Of a DNA stretch of 64,000 bases, positions 31,861 to 43,000 are shown piece after piece. Both the position numbers and the translations under genes were made by a program. The stretch is taken from positions 124,001 through 188,000 of the forward strand of contig RQOL01000495.1 in assembly GCA_013076295.1 (NCBI GenBank). Reading direction: 5' to 3'. Every line of letters starts with the position of its first letter. Position 1 is the stretch's first letter. Origin of the DNA: Sanderia malayensis. Taxonomy: Eukaryota; Cnidaria; Scyphozoa; Semaeostomeae; Pelagiidae. The notes below the pieces were generated by a model that saw only the letters and a list, made by a program, of their open reading frames with translations, did no database searches and had not been told where the DNA came from.

Positions 31861-32960
31861 TCTTACAGAATGAACTCACGGTGCTTGAGTCGAGAACCTT
31901 CCTAACTCTTTTTGTGTCTAAAAACCCTATAATACTTCTAAAAGCTCTTACTTTTATACGGTTAGTTTCCTACTACATCATATTATGTTGTTACTAAATA
32001 TAGCTATTGCTACATCATATTTGGTAAGGCTCAAAGTTCGATAATAATGAGGTAGTAAAATAATATATCTGTTAAGTAAAATCATGTGTCAGCAAACCAG
32101 AACAATGTATACTAATTATAAGTCAAGATTATGTAAATAAAAGGAGAATTTGATAGTGCTCGAGAAACGCCTGCGACAAGGATTAATTTAAGGTGCAGTG
32201 ATGACCAATTTGTGCAGTGATGAATCAAAAATGTGCAGTGATGAATCAAAAATGTGCAGTGATGAAACAAGTTGTGTGCAGTGATGAAATATTTCACTTT
32301 TTGATTTTTGCAGCCATAAAATACTTAAATCACTGTGTCAATTCCACGTAGGTCTTCGTATTTAAAATAATCATCACTGCCGTTTTCAAAATACAATTGA
32401 AACTGCCCCATTTGCCTCTTGTACCAGGTGACACGGTTTCTTAACCTTGACGGAAAGTACTACTATAGTTTCCAGGGCCTAATTTAGTGTGGTGTTTCCC
32501 ACATTTTGTGGTCTTGGAATTCCAAAATGTCGTCTTGGAAATTAAAAAGTGTGGATGGGGTTTTGGGGGATCGCCAGGATCGTGGCAGCAATGCCAGATT
32601 CCGCAGACGTTGCGCGCTTGATCAGTATTTGCAACAAATTTTTATCTGATACCATTCCCATTTCTACTCTATATTACTGTGCAGATAGAGAATTTTCAGG
32701 ATTCTAAGCCATTTTAAGACCTTAGAAATGGCGAAATCTCATGAGCTGCCGGGGGCTCCGCCCCCTGGACCCACTTATTTTACTGGTCTCTTGTTCTCTT
32801 ATAAAACTCTTATTTTCTTCCCACAAGAAATCCAGTCAAACGTATTGCCACACCTTTTTACCACACCCTTTTGATCAGGAAAACTGTGATTTATGCTGTT
32901 GTGTGCAGTGATGAAAATTCCTTAAATTAATGCCTGGTCTGTGAAATGTTTGTGAAATCT
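31861..32960. other. Intergenic DNA downstream of NLR gene 2
   Basis: Apart from the short tandem repeat at 32186-32292, contains only a CTCCGCCCCCTGGACCC-type transposon-end-like patch (32750-32775). No supportable gene. Confidence 0.4.
32186..32292. repeat. ~21-bp tandem repeat (TGTGCAGTGATGAATCAAAA)
   Basis: Four to five units; TGTGCAGTGATGAAAA reappears alone near 32902. Confidence 0.75.
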
Positions 32961-32979
32961 GAAATCACCGCATCGAGTT

Positions 32980-32985
32980 TTATTG
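32980..32985 (-). terminator. Poly(A) signal AATAAA of NLR gene 2
   Basis: Same context as 194-199 in gene 1; homology between loci ends close by. Confidence 0.6.
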
Positions 32986-33537
32986 AATTGGAAAATAACA
33001 AAAAACCGCAGGGGCACTTTATCCATAGCAGAGAGGATATAAGAATATCTTATATAACTCATCTCTATGGACTCAAAAGAGTCAATTAGAAAATTCCCTT
33101 GCCAATATTTATACGAATGATAATGTAGCGTGTCTATTTTGTATAAATACGTAAAATCAAATTATGGTCCACTGCATAATCAATTGCATCACTTTATTTT
33201 TAATTTCACAAGCATGACTTAATCTTTCGTCTCGAAATATCTAGAAATTTTTTTGCTTATAGTCGTCATGACCTTCAATATGATTAAAAATAATTTATAA
33301 ATAGAAGTGTTAGTAGAAAGAGTTTTGAGTTTCATAATCATAAAATACAGAGTAAAATTGAGAATAATTGTTTTTCTCAAGTCACTGTTAAAATCTATCC
33401 TACTCCAGTCACAAAGAAAGTCAAACGAGAATATTTGCTATTCGATATTGTACAACACTTGGATTAATACCATTGCTTATTTGCATTGTTAATACGATGG
33501 CAAATTATTGGGATGTATACGTTTAATATAAGACTCA

Positions 33538-34067
33538 CTATAACAGAACAAAAGACTTACCAAAATAAACGTTGATCTCTTTCTTCACTTTTGCAAAGTT
33601 CGTGTCGAAATTTGTTTCGTCAGTCCAGCATATACACGTACTCTTTCTTACTATCTTATTCAATTCGCCGCCGGGCTGGAAATCATTATCCAGCTTCACT
33701 GCTATATTATTTGGCTGCCACGAAAGCTAAAAATACAACAAAAGAAAACAACATAGTAAAGTATAGCAACATGCTAAAGCAAACAGGCTGGTTAAACATG
33801 AGAGCAATAGACAGGAATGAACTTTATAAACAATCATACAGTAATAAGAAACTGACAACCTTACCTGAATATACTCCATCATCTCCTTACATTGATCAGA
33901 TTCTTTATATTTATCAGTCAATAAAAAGACAACAACTCGAGGGCGATACTTCTCCAAATCAATATTAACAAACACAGGACAACCAATTTCATCTGCAAAT
34001 TTCTGCTTAATTTGAATTGCTTCGACCTGGTTGCCAGGCGCATTCGAAATTACGATGAACTTTTGAT
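33538..34067 (-). CDS. NLR gene 2 exons: TIR-like domain B and C-terminus
   Basis: 34067-33865 and 33726-33538. KFIVISNAPGNQVEAIQIK, RVVVFLLTDKYKESDQCKEM, NIAVKLDNDFQPGGELNKIV and STCICWTDETNFDTNFAKV. The Cys-Lys-Glu order at the WCxxE position is as in gene 1. The donor TTTTG|GTAAGTC (33561/33560) and the read-through stop (33540-33538) are conserved. Confidence 0.65.
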
Positions 34068-37000
34068 CTGGAAATAAAAAATCAATAATAATCAAATGAT
34101 ACAAGAAATGCAACATCAGTACAATCAATATGTTAATCATAATCAAAACATAACACTCGACACAGCCAATTCTATATTTCGTTTATGAAAACAAATTACT
34201 TTACCTATTCCAACTGCTATAAATTTTGTAATATATTTTGTATTCTTAGAAAGACAGCACTTTCTTAATTTCAATGTATTCACAAAGACTGAATTCTCAA
34301 GTAAACAAATTTTCATTGCTAACGAAATATTATTGTCAAAGTTCAATTTCATTCGGGGAGTGATGATGAAAACCTTTCCAATGTTTATTGATGATAATTA
34401 AACTTACCCATTATTATAGCTTGTATCGTCCGGTTTAACCCACCAGCCATTTCGGCATTATTTCGTTTATCTGTAAAGTCCAAACACGAGCTTGAATCAA
34501 ACACAGAACTCGACGCTTCACATGGATGAGAATCTGCTTCCAACTTCACCAACACAATGGCTGACTTCCACTCCTATAATTAAAGATAAATAAATTTGAT
34601 AAAACAACCAACGAAAGAAAGACAGAGTAAATATAGATGATACAACTATCCACTGAATATGAAACACAAACTCAGATTCGTGTTAGCAAAGCCATTTACC
34701 TGGGCAAAAAGAATATCTCTCTCAACATCTTCTGAAATTTGATGTTGAATAAAGACAACCAGAATGTAAGGGAGTTCATTATATCGTCTTTCAAACTCTT
34801 CAATGTTTTCATCCATCGCAATAAAATGCTTTATATCATCCAGTTTTTCTTTCAGTTGAAGAACAAAGTCACGGCTGTCCGGTTCGCACAAAAGTAGGAT
34901 TGATATTGGCCCTACGAATAGAAATCAAATGATCAATTGGGAATTAACAAAATTAATAACATAACATAAGCCACTGGACATGGAAATTCTGTTGCATTTG
35001 AAGTTGTCAAGTAACAATAAATTATAACTTAGTATTTATTTCACCATTTAAAGAGCACATAATTAGCATGATAAATGAAAATATAAATATATGTCAAGAG
35101 AAGACCCGCGCATAATAGTATAAACATCTTAGTTCACTTACTATATTCGTTGATTTCTACTCCATTCTCTTTCATCTAGAATTGAAAAACAAGCAGTTAA
35201 TAGTTTCGGCTGATATTATGTCACAACAGTTTACCAATGCACAACATCTCGTTAATTTAAAACGAACATAGAAATTAATAGCCTTAATCTAATAGTATAA
35301 AAATAAGTCTAAGAATTTCAGCCAAGTTCTGAACAAAAATTAAAACTACAATTTATGAAACAGCATCGCAAATTAATTCAAAGAAATGATGTCTTAATTT
35401 GACAAATTACAGTTAAACACATAAGTATATTTATGGTGCAGTATAATTTCGAAAACATTTGAGAATTTGTTCACCAGCAAAAATGTAAATATTTTACCGC
35501 CTCCCAACACAAAACAAAATATCAAGAAACTTTGCTGACATATTTAGCAAAATCCCATAAATTTCAAACAAATACTTGAAGTTACGCAACAGTTATGAAC
35601 TTTTGAGTTTGAAACTATAAAAGTTGTTAAAGCTTTGTGCCAGAGTTCTTAACTAATGCTCTCCAAAAATCAACAAAAACTTGGCAAATTCAAAAGTTAG
35701 ATAAATGCAATTATCAGATTTAAAGCCGCAGTCCGTCAAAAACTTAAAACTTCCAAAACTTTAAATTCTTTCTTCATCACTAAATTGATGATACAATTTT
35801 TTATCTAAGTATAAAAATAGCACAGAATTCCATAGAAAAATTATTTGGCTTCAAATGATACCAAGGAACCGTGAAATGAGAATTAGAACTAACAAAGTTC
35901 AGATTTTCAAATTTGTACAAAACGGGCGCAATGTCAAAGTTTAATTCACAACGCATGAAACCAGCATTAACATTGAATATATGAAATGGTTGGAAAATTC
36001 AAAATAGTTCTTGTTATATCTTATCATATATGTTTCCTTTACTTTTTTATGAATGCTATTATATTGTTTGTAATACATGTGATTGCAAGTCAAAACATAG
36101 AACTTTAAATGTTCAAACAAAACAAGGCTTCAAATTTCTCAGTTGTTGAATGAAATTTTCGGCGCCAATTACTCATCACATTTAAAACTTTATTTCTTGA
36201 ACATTATAATATTATGAAATTGAAGTTTAATTGATAAAATAATTAACCGCTTGGCAATATTAATCCATATATATGAAATAGACAGTGACAATACAAGTAA
36301 TAATGTTCTTACCTTTTGCTTTAATTCAGCATTCACCAATGGACAATAACGTAACTCCATCTCCATCAACCTGCGTGGCTTTAGTTGAATCACTTTCTCC
36401 ATTATCTTTTCAAATTCCTTCCCACCAACCCGAACATCAAGCAACTCAGCCTTTTCCGCCAATCCAAATAGACTGGCGGCTGAGCTGACCTCGGATTGGT
36501 CAATTCTCATTCGTTTCATTCCCAACCATTTCAATTTCATTTTTGTTGTTGATTCATTCGCATTGGTGGTGAACAAAGGGACCTTGCAGTTAAGAAACAA
36601 AACTTCCCCACAGAAAGCCACGTTGCGGTGGACCAGCATTGACTGGTCCTCAGTAAAATTAATTATATTTTTCAACTGAACCCAGCCAATGTCGATCCAC
36701 GAGGCGTATTCAAGGATTTCCATTTCTCTGAAATCATCTATACGAAATTTAATCCCACTGAATGCATTCTTGATTTTAGAATATGCCACTTCATTTCCAG
36801 TCGCCAGCTTCAGAATGGATAACAAATTTGATTGGTCAAATGTGTTGAGCTCCACTTTGACATTTGAGCTTGGCTTTATTGACTTCAGCAGTTCTTTCAA
36901 GAATTTCACATCACGGACTTTGTCGCTTGCAACAAAACAGTCGGCCAGAAATCTCACTTTCGACAGAACTTCATCATTTGGCAACTGTTACAAGATATAA

Positions 37001-40000
37001 TTAAAGATCAATTATACTCGTATATGTAATAATACTCTATATAATAAACAATTACAATTATAATCAGAAGCATTGAATTTAAAATTACAAACCTGGTTTA
37101 AAATGCCACGGATTAATTTCTGTGCGTCTCCACTTCCGATCGTGCCACCCAAATTTGATTTTATCAACTGATAAGAAATATAATAATAATCTACTAAATT
37201 AATACACATGACTTGTATAATTATTATCATCAACTTTAAATTGAAAATTACAAACCTTGTTTAATGCCCAACGTACTATATTACGTTTGTTTTCGTGTCT
37301 GATTATTTCATCACCAAGGCGTGTTATCAACTGATAAGAAATATAGTAATGACATTAATACATTATAATATATATTATCATTATCATTAAGTTCAGTAGC
37401 TTTTTTGGCATCAACAAGTTGTTTTAATACCTGATAAGAAATTTCCTCTTCGGCATCATAGGATGAAGTTTTCTCTATCAAACTGAATCGAACAAAACTG
37501 CACACAAAAGAAACACTTTCGTAGCGCCTTTCTTTTAATAGCTTCTTCAGTAACTCGTTTGTTTTTCCATCTAGATAGACGTGAATAGATGCCAGGAACT
37601 CCATGATAGTTAGGTGTTTGAACATATATTTAGTAATGTCTCCAAAGCTGTTCTTCACACCAAGTAGAAACCCTTCAATAAACTTTTCATCCTTAAACTC
37701 TAGCTCCGTCTTTTTGAAGATAATGCTTCCCGAACTGTATAGCTTGAATGCCTGTTTACATATCGCCAGCAACTGCTCTGAATAATGAGAAAAGATTTCC
37801 CCTCCAAAACTTTGGTTGTCCGATTCTTTGTCTTGGAAGTGCTGTTGCATCAACAAAAATAAACTCCAGCTATAAAGATCAGTCTTGTTGGTGAATAATT
37901 TCCCTTCTGTTGATAGCATGACAGCACAACAAATTGTATTCAAAAATTGAGGAATTGTTGCAATGTAAGATATATTTGTCGATTTCCGAATTGCCTCATT
38001 AATTTTTTGTTCTGTTGATGAAGATTCATCCTGACTCTTGTCTGTTGAAAGTTTAGAAAACTTTTTAATGTATTCTTCAATCTGGTCATCATTGAGTCCA
38101 AGTATTTCTAATTTCTGGCACTTCTGTCTGATGGAATTAACATGGTGTTTCGAATGTGGTCTGCCTAGAATTATGAATCTTGATTTGAAGAACTTTTCTG
38201 TGAACGCTTTCATAATTTTGACAGGTTCTTGCAGTTCATCCAAACCATCAATCAAAAAGACTGTGGTTTCCACATTGTCGAAAGGCATATTTCCGAACTG
38301 TTCCGTTAAATATTCCTCAATATCTCTGTCACTTTTATGAAAGAAACTGTTCAATTCTCTGCATGTTATGTAGAAAAGACAGCGTGTCTGACTGCATTCT
38401 TTACAGGCCCAGTCAAGGGCCACTTTCTTGGCAAGAACAGACTTGCCAATTCCAGCTAAACCACTAACAAACATAATTCGTTCTTTTTCATTGTCTTCAA
38501 TCATGTTCATCAATTCACCAACTTTAATGGCTTTCGCATTATCTTTTAATAAGTGACGGTGCTTTTCCAATTCATCGTGGTAAGTCTGTTCCTCAGCTGT
38601 GCATCTCTTCTCCTCCTCTACTATCTTTAAATTCACAGAAAAATCGTTGATATCCAAATCCAGTAAAATAATACAATTTTCCTTTGCATCAACACAATTG
38701 ACTTCATGTTTTCCACATTCTTCCCGATATCTCTTTCTTAATGCAGAAAAATCTAAAAATGAAAGGATTTCTAACAATAACTAAACAGCAGAATAAATTC
38801 TTTCAGATGGCGCAATGCAAAACTAAAGTCAAACCTCCAAAACATACGAAACACATCTTACAATTTTTTTCGAAAAGCGGCGTTAATTTTTTATAAATTT
38901 TTTTGCTAATATCCACCTTATTTTAGGCGATATTTAGGCGATATAATCTAGTCACGTTATGGTGGACTAAAGTCAACAAATCAAATGACAAGATGCAGCT
39001 ATCCTCGTATAGTTGCATAAATGGGTATAGATTGAGACAGTTGCATAAATGGATATAGATAGGGATAAATTTCATTTGCTATCTCTGCTAAAATAGACAA
39101 AAATAACTGCTCTGATGAAACATTACCCCCACTCAATTAACTTCTCAATTTTGTTGTTAAATAAACTAAAGCAAAGCAATTAAAATGTGGCATCTCATTT
39201 GTGCTGCACTGGTGGACAATTTCCTTAAGATGGCACAAATGATAAATATCTTTAGAATTAAAAAAACCAGTAATGATAAATGTCTCAAAAATTAACTTAA
39301 GAATCCTTTCCAATTAAAAGTCAGATTTAAGAATGTTTGCAAACTTACCATTTGCAGACTGAGGTTTGCTTACAACGGCTTCTTTATCTCCATTTACATC
39401 TATACAAAGAAAAAACATTTGATTCAAGTTCCAATCCAGTCACAGGTAAGAAAGAGAAAATGGTTAGGACCATTACACATCCAGTGTCAACAAAATGCAA
39501 GGAGACGTTAAGACCAAAGCAAGGATTGAGTCAAACTCAAAAGTTATGGACAACATTTAGCCAAAAAATTTAGTATTGTTGATGGTTTAGAGACAACATC
39601 ACCCCTTAATAAACGGGGCAGAAAAATAAAGTGGGGGTTTAAGGGGCAAGGAGGAAAGTGTATGCCCCACACGGTTATCCATCCCTGTCGTTCTGTCTCC
39701 GAATTTCAACTACTGGGGCTGCTAATGGGTCGTCATATTACATGGGTCCCCATCTCACTCTAGTCTTTAAACACAAAAAAATTATCTGAACATGAATCAT
39801 CTTAAAAAGTTTACAATACAATGACAAGCACAACTATGAAAAGTACCTTGTAAGCTTGAAGAGGCAAAAGTTGCAGAACCAGTTGTTACTGGACTGTTAG
39901 TAGAAACATTTTCAAGCACAGTTCCAGCTGTATCATATGTGCGAATGGTACCTGTTAAACAAATAGCTGAGTTGAGTATTCAATAATTAACTCTTGCCTT

Positions 40001-43000
40001 AATTACCATTTACTTAATGGAAACTACTTCAATGAAAGCTTGCTCCTTCTAATATGATCTTATAGACCAGGCTGTGGTGGAGGTAGGTACCACTTTTGTG
40101 CGGAATTTACCAGACTAAGATTTTTCTGTAGCCGTTGTGTTAGTCATTAAGAATCGTGATGGTAAACAGCGATCTTGGGGTGGGTAGGGGAAATATGGGG
40201 GTTCAAAGTTACGGTCAAAGACGTTTGACTTCTGCGGAGGAGTTCACAATCAAATCCTCATTTCTAAGGTAGCTACAAGACTTTTGGCGGTAGACTTCAT
40301 TCAGGTATGCACTGTTTGACTCTTTCCGACTAATTAAAGGTAAACATGCCCTTTTTTGTCACGTGACCAAAAATTTACCCCTTTTCCTTATATGGAATTT
40401 TTTCACATTTTTAGAAATTTGAGCATGATTATGGGCAAAAGTGATTCACATTCGTTCGAAACTGGCTTAGTCAGTATTTGCATCGTTATATTCAGCATCT
40501 GAATTCATTAGCGGGCACAAATGGCAACCAACATAAATAAAAGCAAACTGGCAGAAATACAACTTACCACATAACAAATTGTGAGCCCAACGTTAATCTT
40601 GTTCATCATTCATCAATCTCGTCAGTATCATTGTCTATTCCAAGTACATCATTTTTATCTTCATTTTCACTGTCATCCAGCCCCATTAACAAATCTTCAT
40701 TGTTTTCTGGGAATGGCTTTTCTATCCAAACAATCTCGCACTTCTCTGTCCAACAAAGATCCGAAATATCTGGCAACCCTAGCTGGTTTTCTCCGGCTGG
40801 CTTCCAGATTTTAGCAACGAAATTTGCTCGGTTAATATGCAACTTTAACACAGACTGATATGGAGGGAGCGATGAAAGATCAACTATCTTTTTTCATCCA
40901 TCTCATGGCGTGCATAAGACTGTTAAGGAATATCCCAGAGACATGAAAGACTTACATGGCAATTTTTACAGATGATTCCATCAGGATATGCATGTGTAGA
41001 TATTATTGCAGATACGCACCAAGAAATCTCAATCAAGTGCACAAAAAGAAAGAAACAGACGTGGTAACCCGAGGAAAATAATCATATGGTCAGAAAAGTC
41101 AAAGGTTCTTTGATACTTGTTTCTACTTGTTCAATAAGATGTTTCCTTGATAACGGCACTGGAAATAATCGGAAAGGTTTGTGGCTTAGCAATGTAGAAA
41201 TCAGTGGAGATGCTAAACGGATTTCATGCCTTCACAGGAAATGATTACATATCAAGCTTCTTTCGAAAAGGTAAAGCAATTTGCTGGAAGGTAGCAGAGA
41301 AGAATCCACGATTCTTGCGGGCATTCAAAGCACTTGGGATGGAATTTAATTTGGCACAAGCTGGTTCGCGCAGAACTCACTTCAGAGAAATCCCAATAAT
41401 CAAATCGTATTTATGATAGGTATAATTCGATCTACGAAAAGAATATGTTTGCAATCTGTATGTTGCAAGGAAACGAAAAGCAAATAGCGCACGACATCAG
41501 ATGTTTTAGCGAAAATATGAAGACGAAAAAAAAGATAGTTGATCTTTCATCACTCCCTCCATATCAGTCTGTGTTAAAGTTGCATATTAACCGAGCAAAT
41601 TTCGTTGCTAAAATCTGGAAGTCAGCCGGAGAATATCAGCTGGGGTTGCCACATCTTTCGGATCTTTGTTGGACAGAGAAATGCGAGATTGTTTGGATAG
41701 AAAAGCCATTCCCACAAAACATTGAAGATTTGTTAATGGGGCTGGATGACAGTGAAAATGAAGATAAAAATGATGTACTTGGAATAGACAATGATACTGA
41801 CGAGAATGATGAATGATGAACAAGATTAACGTTGGGTTCACAATTTGTTATGTGGTAAGTTGTATTTCTGCCAGTTTGCTTTTATTTATGTTGGTGGCCA
41901 TTTGTGCCCGCTAATGAATTCAGATGCTGAATATAACCAGCAAATACTGACTAAGCCAGTTTCGAACGAATGTGAATCACTTTTGCCCATAACCATGCTC
42001 AAATTTCTAAAAATGTGAAGAAATTCCATATAAGGAAAGGGGGTAAATTTTTGGTCACGTGACAAAAAAGGGCATGTTTACCTTTGATTAGTCGGAAAGA
42101 GTCAAACAGTGCATACCTGAATGAAGTCCACCGCCAAAAGTCCTGTAGCTACTTTAGAAATGAGGATTTGATTGTGAACTCCTCCGCAGAGGTCAAACGT
42201 CTTAGACCGTAACTTTGAACCCCCATATCTCCCCCACCCACCCCAAGATCGCTGTTTACCATCGCGATTCTTAATGACCAACACAACGGCTACAGAAAAA
42301 TCGTAGGCTGGTAAATTCCGCACAAAAGTGGTACCTACCTCCACCACAGCCTGGTCTATTAAGACTTGTAACAAAGTATCTGAGTGAATATAAAATCTGT
42401 TGCAGCAAACCATTTTCTCAACCAAAAACTTCAGGCAATGTTTAATATTTTCTCGCAAATCAAATTCCTGATGATTTGTGTGAATTAAGTGAATGACCAA
42501 CATACTACAAAAATATCACTGAAAATGACAAACATATGACGAAATACGAAAATATTATTTCTTCCTTTTAAAATGTTTTTTAGAGTTCCTAAATTAGTAG
42601 CACTTATTGAAATATTCAAGGTTACATGCTGGTAACCAATGGAAGTGATAGAAAAGTGATAGAAAGCATTACGATTTTTGTCTAAGCACAAAATAAAACC
42701 TAATAAATGGCCAATGCAAATCAGAGATACAATAAGAATGTTGTTATTGAGACTTTAATGAACTCCCGTCTAGAAAGATTATCGAACAATGAACTTTGAA
42801 CTATCGTTCTATTATGATCATTCGATTCCGTTCTACTGTTTTGTTATGTTGACTTATATATATTCTTCAAGTTTTGTTATGTTCTGTTACGAATGTGTCC
42901 TCAATGTTGTCTAACTCTGCTATCTAACAATGGTTATGGGCCCAGTCATGGTGCTGATGGTGTGTGTTATGATAGCCAACACCGTTTACCCCTCAGCAGA

